Assembly (NCBI GenBank): GCA_022560025.1
Contig: JAFISE010000113.1
Location: 40,477 to 104,476, forward strand
Source of the DNA: Stagonosporopsis chrysanthemi
Lineage: Eukaryota; Ascomycota; Dothideomycetes; Pleosporales; Didymellaceae
Direction of reading: 5' to 3'
Length of the DNA stretch: 64,000 nucleotides
Both the position numbers and the translations under genes were made by a program. This document shows positions 22,976-33,167 of the stretch, piece by piece. Positions within the stretch are counted from its first letter, which is position 1. Each line of letters starts with the position of its first letter. The notes beneath the pieces were generated by a model that saw nothing but the letters and a program-made list of their open reading frames with translations, had not been told where the DNA came from and ran no database searches.

Positions 22976-24299
22976 TTATAGGAGGAACCTAGAAAGGAAC
23001 TTGGTGGGCGATCGCTTCTGGTTGTTGTTGTTACCACCACGGCCATTGCCTCCTCGTCCACCTGCATTACCGGCGTTACCATTAGCAACATTCCCATTAG
23101 CATTGTTGCCGCCTTGGTTATTTCCATTGCGGTTGTTGTTGCCCTGACCCCGGCCCTGACCCTGTCCTTGACCCAGGCCCTGGTTGCCCGTGTTCTGATT
23201 CTGATTCTGGTTCTGGTTTTGGTTCTGGTTTTGGTTCTGACCATTGCCTACTGCAGCGGTCTGCGTGGCAGTTGCAGGTGCAGTTGCGGAGATGAGAGCT
23301 GAAGAAGAAGAAGAATTAGCATATGTTCAAAACATGCCAACAAGCGAGACGGAAGGAAGAGACGCACCAGAGATGGCACTTGCACCCTCGTTGCCACCTG
23401 CAGCGCCTGCAGCCTGGTTCGCGGCGATGGCTACGGGCAGATCCTGCTGGTTCTGCAGGATCTGAGCGGAGATGCGTTGGAGGGTTTGTGCTGTGTCGAC
23501 ACCTACCGCTCGGGTGAGTCTATGTACAGGGGCTAAGTGTGTTGGGGAAAGAAAAAGTGTACGTACCCGAGGCGGATGAGTCAGTACGGCCTTGTCCGTC
23601 AGTCTGCTGGACAGCGAAGCAGCCACCGAAGGGACCTGCAACTGCAGCGTTGCGGCAGCGGACAGTGCAGATGTTACCAGTCGAAGCGCCGATGCAGTTG
23701 AAGTTGTCAGGCATGGCAACACTGATCGTGAAGTCTTGCTCCTTAGCTTGCGAAAGTCCGTTGGCACCGGGAACATTGTTGGCAACCTTCAAAGGCGTGA
23801 ACTTGATAGCAGCATTGCTAGTTTCGTCAAGATCGCACTCGTACGGACCGGCACCATCAGCGTTGACCTAATGAGTATTAGCATCTTATCAGTGATGTCG
23901 TGTGATGTCCGCTAACCTGATGGATGGTAACAGTCATGACAGTTCCGGCTGAGACCGAAGTTACTCGGTTAGCAGCCAACTCGTTCTCGGTCTGCTCGCC
24001 GACATCGATGTTGCCATTGATCTCTGTGCGCCCACACGAGTTCACAATGTTCTGCGTGATCTCCGAGTCACGAATGATGGTAGAGTCTTGCTGGCATGGT
24101 GAGATGGTTGTGCAGTTACGCGCCAAGTTCTGATCGACTGTTGCAGTGTTAGAAAGAACATGTAGCTATCACGAGTACTGTACGTACCAAGGAAGCCCTG
24201 GCTCTGGCCCTGGTCTCCGACAGCAGCGAGGATGACGCCGTGAGCGTGAACATTGGCAACAAGAGCGACTAGCGCGATGGTAGAAGCAGAGTAATACAT
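22976..24299 (-). CDS. Egh16-like secreted (virulence-factor-family) protein
   Basis: This secreted protein of 363 aa belongs to the Egh16/GAS1/MAS family, known from appressoria of powdery mildew and rice blast. Five minus-strand exons are 24299-24188, 24137-23917, 23867-23567, 23502-23368 and 23298-22976, with introns of 49-69 nt. A signal peptide (MYYSASTIALVALVANVHA) precedes HGVILAAVGDQGQSQGF. Other family marks are NLARNCTTISPCQQDSTIIR, TVTIHQVNADGAGPYECDLD, NNVPGANGL, and the Cys-rich NICTVRCRNAAVAGPFGGCF. The C-terminal 110 residues are a low-complexity Asn/Gln/Gly tail with QN and GQ runs, ending NNNNQKRSPTKFLSRFLL. A TATA-like element lies near 24443-24450, about 145 bp before the ATG. 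The exact biochemical role of the family is not established. Confidence 0.88.
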
Positions 24300-25723
24300 T
24301 GTAATTGAAGTAGGAATAGAGATTGCGTCCGGCGCTTCGAATAGAATGAAAAGCAAGGAAGGAGTAAAAGAGAACGACGGGCAGCGGAGAACTGTTGATC
24401 AGTGATGGAGGTAGAGTATACTTTGTGGAGTTACATGTGGACCTATATACTATCGACACAGAGGCGAGGGACACCGCTTACGGAGCAAGCAAATCTGCTC
24501 AAGGTCCATGCGGTGCCCACACCCACGAGACGAGCTACTACAATCACGAGGTGCAGGATGCGTGCTGGAGCAGCCTGAGGATGCCTCAGACCCCTTGAAG
24601 AGGGTCTCCGGGAGGGTAGACGCTGCCTCTGACGCGCTGAGCGATAAGCAGCGGGACTCCACTATGTGCCCGTCCACAGGATGCCCTCGTGTACTAGGTG
24701 GCGCGTGGGCGAGATGATGAGGCGCACCCACCAGCCTCAAACTTCTAGAGCTCGTAAAGAGCCAGCTGCGCTGCATACAGCGAGTGTAAGGCTGTTGCCA
24801 AGCATCTTTTGCCTGTCATTTGCGGTATGCTGAAGCGTTCCGGGTTTGGAGACTTTGTGTCAAGTTTCGAAGCGGGCGGCAACATGTCACGTCGAAACGC
24901 GACAGCTTGAAGCCGATGTATCTCCTGTCCGGGCAAGTACCGCAATCTTGGCAAGAGGGAGCGATCAAACATTGTGCAAGTGATATAGCTGGGAGGTTGG
25001 ATTAGCCTCAGGAAACTGGTGTTTGAGACTGAGGCGCCGACAAAAGTGGGTACTCTTTGAGACGAACCCCTGTAGCCCTTGTGTCAGCGCGTCGTAGAGG
25101 GAAGTTGCGAGGTGTTTTCGGCAATGCAAGTAATGGTATCAGCAGATCCTTTGACGCTTGAGGCAGAAAGCCGTTTCGTGGCGTGTTGTGACAAGGAATT
25201 GCAGCCGTGAGCCGGAGCACATCGAAGGCTTGTGAAGCTTGAAGTAACAGTAGTCGCTCAATGCTTGACGGTTGGTCGCTACTCATCACAATCTGGTTTG
25301 CAACCAAAACGGTGGAAACGAGACCCTACGACATATGGATTGGCGATGCTTCTCGATAATTGAAGCTTCATGATTCTGATGCTTCCAATGGCGTGTCTCG
25401 GGTGCGCACGATCGATCAGATCACAACTTCAATGGCCACGGTAAAGAACCAAGCTCGTGAAATCCTTCTGTTACGGCGGTTGTTGAATGAAAGAGAAGTG
25501 TGTGGCAAGAACAACGCCGTGATGGTGTCGTTGATCGAGCGGCACCGAGCAGCACCAGCAAGCTCCGCGTGTTGACCGAGCCAATCGCAACGATTCCTCA
25601 GCCCTATAGAATCAGACCACTTTCATCATCAACCGCGAAAACATTTCGGACGCGCACCCGCCCCAGCACACCTGCCACTTCAATCGCCAATCTTAGACAC
25701 CTTCCCATCCAACACCTCACACA
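24300..25723. other. Intergenic, no gene supported
   Basis: The left end is the Egh16-like promoter, with a TATATAG-type element on the minus strand near 24443-24450. The remainder holds short frames on both strands (for example 25360-25575 plus and 25008-25307 minus) with no domain. No RNA gene or repeat was recognised. Confidence 0.45.
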
Positions 25724-26290
25724 ATGAACACTGTATGTCTCCCTCGCAGCCCTCACAACCCCAACTAACACCTCCTCCAGGTCAAATCCGTCTAGTACGT
25801 CACACACCTCCGCGGGCACGCAGCTCCCCAATCCAACCCGCCCCAACCTCACCATACTAACACAGCCAGCTACGGCTGGGCGACCTTAATCGCCGCGGGC
25901 GGTGGCGCATACTACTTTGCGAAGAAATCCATCAACGCGGACCGCGCGCAAAAAGCCGAAGCCGACCGCCAAAAGCGGATGAAGCAGTACCAGCTGGAGC
26001 AAGCCCACGGGCTGGCGCCCAACGCCTCGCTCAGCGCGCCCACAGCTTCCAACCCCACAATCAGCCCCAACGCGGTGGTCAGCAGCAACACGGCGGCGCC
26101 GAGCAGTCTGGGCGATAAGAGTGCGGTTGCGGGCGCGGTGAGGGCGGAGGACCGTGGCGCGAATCCCAGTTCAGAGGCTAGTGCGGATCCGGCGGCGACG
26201 AGGCATGCGCCGGAGAGGGAGGGCGAGGGGAAGAGCAAGTATGAGGCGAGTGATGTGTATAGGAGTCGGAAGGGGGATCGGTTTTCATAG
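25724..26290 (+). CDS. DUF4748-type small protein with two micro-exons
   Basis: This small protein of 147 aa has a DUF4748-like N-terminal segment, YGWATLIAAGGGAYYFAKKSINADR, which forms one short hydrophobic helix followed by a charged heptad-like stretch (RAQKAEADRQKRMKQYQLEQ). The rest is Ala/Ser/Glu-rich and probably disordered, ending SKYEASDVYRSRKGDRFS. Three exons are read: 25724-25732 (MNT only), 25781-25794 and 25870-26290. The second acceptor is a CAG tandem (CACAGCCAG); only the second CAG gives the open frame. The pattern suggests a small membrane-anchored, perhaps mitochondrial, protein. The location is inference and no function is known to me. Confidence 0.8.
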
Positions 26291-26575
26291 GGCGGGTGAG
26301 GGTGTGAGGGGTGTAGAGCATAAGGTGGATTGTGTAGAACAGAGGGCGCGGTGAGCATGGTTTTGCGTGTTCAAACTTGTAGCATATTATGGGTATGGTC
26401 TTCTAGGGGTGCTCTCCGCTTTGGAGCTGTTCAGCTCAGCTGGCTCCGGTACATGGATGTTGCAAAAGCTCGATTGATGATTGCTGGTAATCTTCCCAAA
26501 CGCCGACGCAATATATCAGGGTATAAAGCGGTGTCTACTCGCTGCACTGCATCTGTTTCCCTACAACTAACAACT

Positions 26576-27429
26576 CTACGCGAACATACCACTCCTCGGG
26601 CTGTCCCTCCGCTTCTCGTACAGCCACTTGTTGTTCAACCCCACGCTCGCCTTTCCAGTCGCTGGTGTCGGTGTGCCTGGTCCAGTGCTCGACCCACTGT
26701 CGCCAAACAAGCTGCTGTTGAAAGGACTACCACCGCCATAACTCGAGCGCCTGTTCGCCGAGCTGCCCAGGCCAGGCGAATACGATGTGTTGGAAGTCGA
26801 TCGCCCGAGGCTAGCAGCAGGACTGCCCGAGCCGAGCAATGGGCGCTCGCCCTGGTTGCTGAAGCTGCTGCGCGGCGTGGATCTCGAGTAGCGCGGCGGG
26901 GTCACGTAGGCCGGGGATGCGTAGCTGGAGCCGGGGGTCTGCGAGGAGGCGTTGGGTTTGAGGCCCATCGAAGTACGCTGGGAGGGCGTGAGGGGGATGT
27001 CAACGATGTCGTCGGGGTAGTAGCGGCGGAAGAGGGGCAGGAAGGCGTTGACGATGTTGACAACGAAGAACAGGCGGACGGCGAGGACCCCCCATTCACT
27101 GTAGGGGGTGTGTTGGATGAGGGCGTTGACAGGTGTGCTGCCTCGGGTTAGTGCATGCATGCATCAATCATGTGCATCAAGTCAACATACGCAGCGTAGT
27201 CCAGCAGCTTCACCTTGGAGGTGACGGCATTGGCAAAGAAAGAAGCAGCAAGGAGGGCGCCGTTTGCAACGACGACCTTCACATTGTGCTCGTCGAACGT
27301 TGTCGCATACTGGCGGCGCGCAATCTCCTCGAACTTGGGGTGCTTCCAGCTGCCGTTGGGCGTGTGCAGCTGCGGTGTCTGCGGTCCAGGCGTCTGCGGT
27401 GTAGCAGGCGCAGCCATGGAGAGGGCCAT
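26576..27429 (-). CDS. POM34: Nucleoporin POM34, nuclear pore membrane protein
   Basis: The predicted protein of 266 aa matches the fungal Pom34 (NPCC) family, an integral membrane part of the nuclear pore that helps anchor the pore in the nuclear envelope. Two minus-strand exons are 27429-27191 and 27137-26576, with a 53-nt intron ending GAGGCAG. The N-terminus is Pro/Thr-rich (PATPQTPGPQTPQLHTP). Helix 1 is VVVANGALLAASFFANAV and helix 2 is VLAVRLFFVVNIVNAFLPLF, the usual two-helix hairpin. After it comes DDIVDIPLTPSQRTSMGL, a conserved motif just after the membrane part. The C-terminus is Ser/Pro/Gly-rich and disordered, ending WLYEKRRDSPRSGMFA. An alternative upstream exon would need a 24-nt intron and is unlikely. 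Confidence 0.88.
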
Positions 27430-27755
27430 TGTGGGCGGAGGCGCGGCAGAAATGGGCCGGGAGCCAGTCGCTGTTCCTGTGGGTTAGTGGTTAGTAGTAC
27501 AGGTGCCGTGAGCGACTGTCGCGGCACGCGGTCGAGCGGTGGCTGTCGTAGTGATGGTTGTCAAAACAATCGAGCAATCGGCGCACGCCCTTCGGCGGCT
27601 CGGAGCGCATCGCGTCGCCGCCACGCTCAGCTGCGGCTAGTCTACCCGTGGACCCCACCGCCGTTGGACGTGGTACGTAGTACATAGATAGCTGTCAGCC
27701 AGCGTCACAGCGTCACAGCGCACTCCGTGTCCATACTCACACTTTGCATACCAAC
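27430..27755. promoter_or_regulatory. Shared divergent promoter (POM34 / synthetase-like gene)
   Basis: Only 326 bp separate the start codons of two head-to-head genes, so both promoters must lie here. It contains a direct duplication CGTCACAGCGTCACAGCG near 27705-27721 and GC-rich blocks. No consensus TATA box is clear on either side. Confidence 0.5.
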
Positions 27756-29539
27756 ATGCCCGGACTCTTGGAGCAGCTGGACGGGGCCATCTCCGACCTG
27801 TTCCAGGGCTGGAATGCCTTCTCAACCGTGCTCATCGTCGGCCTCTTGGGCTTCGTTGGCTGGGTGCTAGCCACCAACGCCGATGCTGACACGCACCCTC
27901 TGCTGCTTGCCCGCCAGGCTCAGGCCTCGTATGTGCGCCAGCCGGGAGAGTCTGCAGTCTTCCGCTCTCCCGAGACGCCCCATGGCTGTAGGTGTTTGTG
28001 GACAGCTGTATACTCTACAGCTCAGCTAACTCGGACCAGATCCGCTCCGTACCGGACTCGCCGTAAAGCCTCCGGGCGCTCCCATGTACTCTGCCGGCAA
28101 AGATGGCGACCTGCGAGATATCTGGCGCCGCGTCACGGGCGAGATTCCCCTGGAGAAGAAGGCCAGCTCCAGCGGTACTGCGACCATCCTGACCGTCTTG
28201 GGCAAAGAGGACATCTCCGAACACCGCATCCCCGGAGTCACGAAAGAGATCGCCATCATCGGCAAGCATTTGCAAGAACACAAAGCCAAGCGTGTTGCCG
28301 TGTACCTACCTAACAGTCTCGAATTCCTGGCGGTCCTCTTCGCTGGCGCCTTCTACGGCTTCACCCCGATTCTCATCCCCTACAACCAGCCACACGCCAC
28401 TCTTGTTGAGCTGCTCCTGGCCACCGGAGCCGACTCTCTCATTGCACAGGCTGGATCCATTCCCCTGGCCGATGTCACAAAGAGCGTACCCGCTCTGCGC
28501 CAGATTGTGTGGACCGTCGAGAAGACAAGCAGGCACATGGACTGGAGTGAGGTCCCAGAGGGCATTGGAGGCAAGGTTGATGTCTCCGTTTGGCATGACA
28601 TTGTGCAAGACTCAAAGTACACCGAGGATGTACTGCCGTCAGATGGGGGCAAGGCTCCTGGTGTCGTCTTCCTCTGGCAAGAGACCGTTGGCAAGCCGGC
28701 CGAAATCATCGAGTTCACTCAACAGGTACGTTTCTGAGGTGTGTATCCAGAGACCATGCTGACTGTAAAAGAACATTGCTGCTGCTGTTGGCTCGCTCAT
28801 CACGTCCCTACCCACCGTACAACGCCTTTCAGCCTCCGACACCTTCCTCCCGGCTGACGCTTTCACAAATTCCTACTGTCTGTGTCTGACTCTTGCAGCA
28901 CTCTTCTCACACTCGACCGTCGTCATCAATTCAGTCGCCGGCCCTGGCGTCGATCTTGCCTTGGCCACCCGCTCCCTGGCACCCACAGTCATCGTCGTCT
29001 CTGCCGAGACCGCCGCAAAAGTGCACACCACAACCGCCGCATCAGCTGCCGGCAGTCTCACACAACTCGCTCACTACCTCGAATCCCGTGTCCTCGCCTC
29101 CGGTCGCCTGCCAACAAACTCCCTCCTCACCCCGGCGCGAGCAGCAATCGGCACCACCCCAGGTAAGCTACGACTGGTATTGATATCCGAGCGCGCCGGC
29201 CTGAACACGCCTCCCCTGAGCGCCAAGGACCTCTCCGACTTGCGCATCTACACGCAAGCACGCATCGTGTACGCTCTCACAGCCGCGCCGGTCGCTGGCG
29301 CCGTTGCCCAAACAAACATGTATGACTACCGCATCGGCGATTCCACGAGCAAGCACAGCCATTTCGGCATGCCGCTGAGCAGTGTCGAGATCAAGGTGAA
29401 GGATACGGCTACGTTGAAGACGACGGAGGAGCAGGTTGTGGGCGAGCTGGTGGTCAGGGGAGCGTCAGTCGTGGGCGGCGAGGCAGCGCTTGGCTTCAAC
29501 GCGCGGTTTGGCGAGGACCACACTGTGGCGTATGTTTGA
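27756..29539 (+). CDS. Membrane-anchored acetyl-CoA-synthetase-like (AMP-binding fold) protein
   Basis: The protein of 561 aa has the layout of the acyl-adenylate-forming (ANL) superfamily but a degenerate active site. Three exons are 27756-27987, 28040-28725 and 28772-29539, with introns of 52 and 46 nt. A membrane helix (FSTVLIVGLLGFVGWVLAT) lies at about residues 23-41. Family-like segments are KRVAVYLPNSLEFLAVLFAG, FTPILIPYNQPHATLVELLL and SHFGMPLSSVEIKVKD. Where active enzymes have the Thr/Ser/Gly-rich P-loop (TSGTTGxPKG), this one reads VFLWQETVGKPAEIIEF. No clear TGD-type ATP motif follows, and the C-terminal lid domain with its catalytic Lys is absent. It is therefore probably a pseudoenzyme or a very divergent ligase, facing the cytosol from a membrane. 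The expected paralogue is a fungal acetyl-CoA-synthetase-like protein. Confidence 0.82.
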
Positions 29540-29895
29540 GGATTGTAGAGTGTGTAGTCGGGTATGCACTATTTCGCCATGATAAACTGCCCATCCCATT
29601 CGTTGATGCACATGTGCCCTCTATGCGAACACGTAGACTGCAAGCTTTCTCCCCCGCACAACAAACCACCGCAAAGATTTGCTCAAGCCGCGACTCACCG
29701 CAGACCAATCCATAAAGTAGACGAATAATGTACATCAAGCAAGCCTGGGGCCTGTCTAGGTGACTGCCCACTGGTCCGTGCTGTGCAGCAGTGCACGTGA
29801 TTGCCCAGTCAGTCCCTCTCCTTCCTCGATCTACAGCTTGGTAGGCTGGTAGGGCAATATAAGAACGCTCATTATCCTAGAAACAGATATCCGCC
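29540..29895. other. Intergenic, nothing seen
   Basis: This is the 3' flank of the synthetase-like gene and the 5' flank of the DUF7924-type gene. No other feature is visible. Confidence 0.5.
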
Positions 29896-30113
29896 ATGGC
29901 CAGTGACCCCTCAGCATCTACATCGAGAAAGCGAGCTTATCAGCCTGAACCAGAGGGTGCGTTCAGCTGCCACCTGTGATCTGCGGAAGGCGTTGACAAC
30001 GTTAGATTCATTGCAGCGTATACGTCCGGTAGAAGCAAGCGGTGATCAGACTTATCCTCCAAAGACACCAGTAAGTACCTTATGTCTTGCTCTGTGCAGC
30101 GCTAATTGCAACC
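29896..30113 (+). pseudogene. Broken 5' exons of the DUF7924-type gene
   Basis: An ATG in good context (GCCATGG) opens MASDPSASTSRKRAYQPEPE up to a GTGCGT donor at 29957. An acceptor TTGCAG at 30016 leads to AYTSGRSKR and then an in-frame TGA at 30043-30045. One base out of frame the reading continues SGDQTYPPKTP to a GTAAGT donor at 30071. The next acceptor at 30119 joins it in phase to PDVRKRPRNPD. The spliced pattern strongly suggests the original N-terminus, now frameshifted once near 30040. Confidence 0.55.
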
Positions 30114-31352
30114 ATGAAGCCTGACGTACGAAAACGACCTCGCAATCCAGACAGCGCTTCTGACCTGCCAACGAAGAATGCGTGCATCCCTAACGTCAGC
30201 TTATCATTCGATGAAAATGCCATCGATCACTGGCGCCGGTCCGGATTTTGGCCAGACGAATATTCCAAGCCTGACAGCATGTCCGATGTCTTTGCGTGGC
30301 CTTTGAAGCGCAAACAATCAGAAGTCGGTTCGCAGGCATCGACCAGCAGCACACCCTACAAGGACATCAAATACCAATACTACCTCAAATCGAAAGGCGT
30401 GTACATGGGTGTAGCACCTATTGACAAGGAACCTACAAAGGAAAGTCAGGAAGAGTACCAAACGTTGCTTAAGACCGAACAGACTGTTCCAGAAGACACA
30501 TTGTTCGAAGAAGGAACTTATATTCAGCTCCTTAATCGACTCCAAGAAAAAAGAACAAACAAGGCTAAAATTGTTCTGTATATCTCGTACTTAATTGTCC
30601 CTTCCGCTGAGAGCTTCTATATCCGAGGCGATGGCAACATGGCGTACCTGTCTGAGTATCACAATGAAGGCTGGAACTATGTCATAGATCCCCTTGGAAC
30701 TCGCCCGCAGCCAGATTGTTCGGTTGGCTTTTATGAGCAGGCCTTTACACCTGAGCAGAGACAAAAGCTCCTTCCCTACGTTGGCAAGGCCTTTGGCTCA
30801 GAGAAGTCATACTTCTTGGCCACGCCGTTGATGTACTTCCCGTTCCTTACAAGCGAGGTCAAGTGTGGATCTGGAAATCTTGATGTCGCAGATCGCCAGA
30901 ATGCTCACAGTATGGCACTTGCTGTGCGTGCTGTTGTTGAGCTGTTCAGGCAGTCAAAGGGCATTAACGAACTCGATCGAGAAATACTAGCGTACTCTGT
31001 TTCACATGATGCGCAAAACGTGCGAATCTATGGCCATTACCCTGTTATAGAAGGGTCAAATGTCTCCTACTACCAACATTTGATCAAGGCCATTGACCTG
31101 CGTGTCCACCGTGGCAAGGACAGGTGGTGTGCGTACAAATTTGTCACCAGCCTGTACAAATGTTGGGTACCAAAACATCTCGCACGTCTATGTTCGGCCA
31201 TTGACGGTCTAAGTCATAACAACCAAACGAGCTGCGGGTCTGTAGACGTAACGCAGGAGCTGGACTCCTCACAGGTGTCTCTTGCCCAACCCGAGTCCTT
31301 TGCAACGACGGAATTCCAAGCAGACGATCATCACGATACCACTGACGCCTGA
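30114..31352 (+). CDS. DUF7924-type fungal protein, possible PD-(D/E)xK-like fold
   Basis: This single long frame (412 aa from the ATG at 30114, MKPDVRKRPRNPD) resembles a fungal family I know as DUF7924. Conserved-looking parts are NAIDHWRRSGFWPDEY, VGFYEQAFTPEQRQKLLPYVG, SYFLATPLMYFPFLTSEVKCG, DVADRQNAHSMALAVRAVVE, and SHDAQNVRIYGHYPVIEGSN. A Ser/Thr/Asp-rich tail ends it. The strand-like FPFLTSEVKCG with an E-x-K pair is what the core of a restriction-endonuclease-like fold looks like, but catalytic function is only inference. The true start is probably the damaged exon at 29896; a start at 30114 would still give an almost full-length protein. It is the last clear gene before the AT-rich repeat block, where members of such fungal families are often found. 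Confidence 0.75.
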   Translation: MKPDVRKRPRNPDSASDLPTKNACIPNVSLSFDENAIDHWRRSGFWPDEYSKPDSMSDVFAWPLKRKQSEVGSQASTSSTPYKDIKYQYYLKSKGVYMGVAPIDKEPTKESQEEYQTLLKTEQTVPEDTLFEEGTYIQLLNRLQEKRTNKAKIVLYISYLIVPSAESFYIRGDGNMAYLSEYHNEGWNYVIDPLGTRPQPDCSVGFYEQAFTPEQRQKLLPYVGKAFGSEKSYFLATPLMYFPFLTSEVKCGSGNLDVADRQNAHSMALAVRAVVELFRQSKGINELDREILAYSVSHDAQNVRIYGHYPVIEGSNVSYYQHLIKAIDLRVHRGKDRWCAYKFVTSLYKCWVPKHLARLCSAIDGLSHNNQTSCGSVDVTQELDSSQVSLAQPESFATTEFQADDHHDTTDA

Positions 31353-32171
31353 GACTCGACCAGTGGCCTGGGATCTTCAAAGCGGCAGTATCTGCAAAAG
31401 AGCGGCGCAACACCATGTGAGCTCTTGGGCTTAACGGGAACTTTTATAAGCGGCTGCGTCAATAGCTAACTGAAGTCGACGCAGTCACTGGTGGATGCGG
31501 TTATCAACTCAATGTACGCGGTTTACCGGCCAAGAGCCGATTATCAAGGCTTAATGTGACTTGATATGAGGTCAATAGCATTAAATAGAACCTACTCTGT
31601 GTGATCTGCTGCTTACATCCTATACTTCTTACTGAGCAACTAGACCTGTAAACCGATTTTCCACGGTGCCTCATAGCTAGCGATTCTAGATGAAGCAATC
31701 ACGAATGGCTCCGCGCGCTTTCGTTGCCGTCGTATTCGAAACGAAGTAGACGGGTCGTTACATCCAGCAAAGCAAGCCCCATAGCACCCCGCCGCACCCT
31801 CGGCGAAACAAACAGAACAGAACCCAAGAAAAATTTCTTCACCATAGCATCGCGCCGTTCACACCCAATGCACCGAAAATCAATACATCCCCAAGTAGTT
31901 GGAGTAGTGTCCTATGACATCCCACACACTCCCCCCCCCCGTGAGCCTCATCAACCAGAACACCACACAATGCTCACATATACACTCTGGCCTCATGGCC
32001 CAATTGGCAAGCAAGGCGCTTAACTCCGATTCCACGCATCTCATCATCTTGTCAAGGGACTTCCAGGTGTTGTAAGTACAGTACCCTTTTTCCCCCTCAA
32101 AGTGCCATCTATAGGCTGGTAGTCGCGGGTTTAGGTCGTACAGATGATTTTCTTTATTCGTATTTTTTTTT
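31353..32171. other. Intergenic with homopolymer runs; no gene supported
   Basis: It holds a C run (about 10) near 31930 and a T run before 32172. A tRNA-A-box-like TGGCCCAATTGG near 31996 lacks a B box and acceptor stem. A plus frame at 31724-32023 is Arg/Pro/Ser-rich and without domain. Confidence 0.45.
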
Positions 32172-32224
32172 GGGGGGGGGGGGGGGGGGGGGGGTTGAGG
32201 GGGGGGGGGGGGGGGGGGTTGGGT

Positions 32225-32261
<37 letters not shown>
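32172..32261 (+). repeat. Imperfect poly-G tract
   Basis: Three G runs (32172-32194, about 32199-32218, 32225-32261) are broken only by TTGA, TT, GGGT-type interruptions and are preceded by a T run. This is highly unusual for nuclear coding or repeat DNA and may form quadruplexes, or may be a sequencing or assembly artefact. Confidence 0.9.
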
Positions 32262-32266
<5 letters not shown>

Positions 32267-33167
32267 AGGGTTTGTGTTGTGTGCGTTGTGCGGCTATAGG
32301 ATAAGAAATGGTTGACGCAGGTTACGGTAAGGGGATTTGTTTTGCGTGACCATATGTTTTCGCTACTGTGGTTTGCTATGTGTTTTCTTTTGCGACGACA
32401 GGTAGATGCGGTGGTGCTGAGGTTTGGCAGTGCGGTGCGATGCCGATGTGTGTTGGCTGTTGCTACGACTAAGCTTTGTCACTTTTACTTTTTTTTGCTA
32501 AGATTTGTATTGACACGGACGCTATACATGAGTATCTGCATGGAATAGCCCATGTCTTGCATAGATGCGTGTTGTAGCTGGCACAGTTGATGGTGGTGCT
32601 AAGCGGTCGGGGCACATCGGCGTACGAGAGTGTACAACAAAGTTACTGTTGTGCGCAACACTAGGCATGCTGTTAGATCAGAGACGTATAGAATAAAGAC
32701 GGATGAGTTGGAGGATGTATGCATGACATGCTCTGAGAAGGGGCGGACGGCGTTCCCAAGTCAGTGCTTCGGTGCGCTGTGCAGGTGGGGATGATCTACA
32801 AAGGTGCTAGCGTGATGCTTGGGAAGGTCATTGGGAGCAAAAGCGGACAATATGTTTTTCACTAACTGCTGTCATACTATCAAGCAATTGATCACCTGGC
32901 AAGCATTAGTAGTTTAGTAGAACTACTGACTGCTCTAGCTATATAGACAGCTTTTCTTTTTCTGTTAACGTACCCTACAAGCAAGCGAGCTACTTTTGCT
33001 AAGCCCCTACTAAAGTACTCTTTCTATACCAATGTCTTAATAACAACCTATTATTAACGCGTCTTAAGAAGCTTAGATACAGCTTGCGCTTTAAGCTCTT
33101 AAACAAGACGCAAATCTCTCCTAGTAATACACTGCAGCTATCTGTTACAATCTCTAGGAACTAGGCT
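32262..33167. other. Transition from gene-rich to AT-rich DNA
   Basis: Up to about 32,880 the composition is mixed and T/G-rich with no gene. From about 32,900 it becomes TpA-rich with almost no open frames, and this continues to the window end. The sequence at 32,930-33,160 (CTAGCTATATAGACAG and similar) is not matched to any element recognised here. Confidence 0.6.

Noticed and set aside
23114..23302. Plus frame with LVLVLV run
   Set aside because: It is the opposite strand of the QN/GQ-coding tail of the Egh16-like gene.
27430..27527. Extra 5' exon for POM34 (MPRQSLTAP)
   Set aside because: It would need a 24-nt intron, far below the sizes seen in this window.
29801..30124. Plus frame of 107 codons
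   Set aside because: Most of it is the wrong register across the 5' exons and introns of the DUF7924-type gene; only its RPVEASGDQTYPPKTP part belongs to a true exon.
10949..31352. A secondary-metabolite cluster
   Set aside because: No polyketide synthase, peptide synthetase or terpene cyclase is present; the synthetase-like gene lacks its active-site loop.
31985..32070. tRNA-like A box (TGGCCCAATTGG)
   Set aside because: No B box of the GGTTCGA type and no matching 3' acceptor stem follow within 100 bp.
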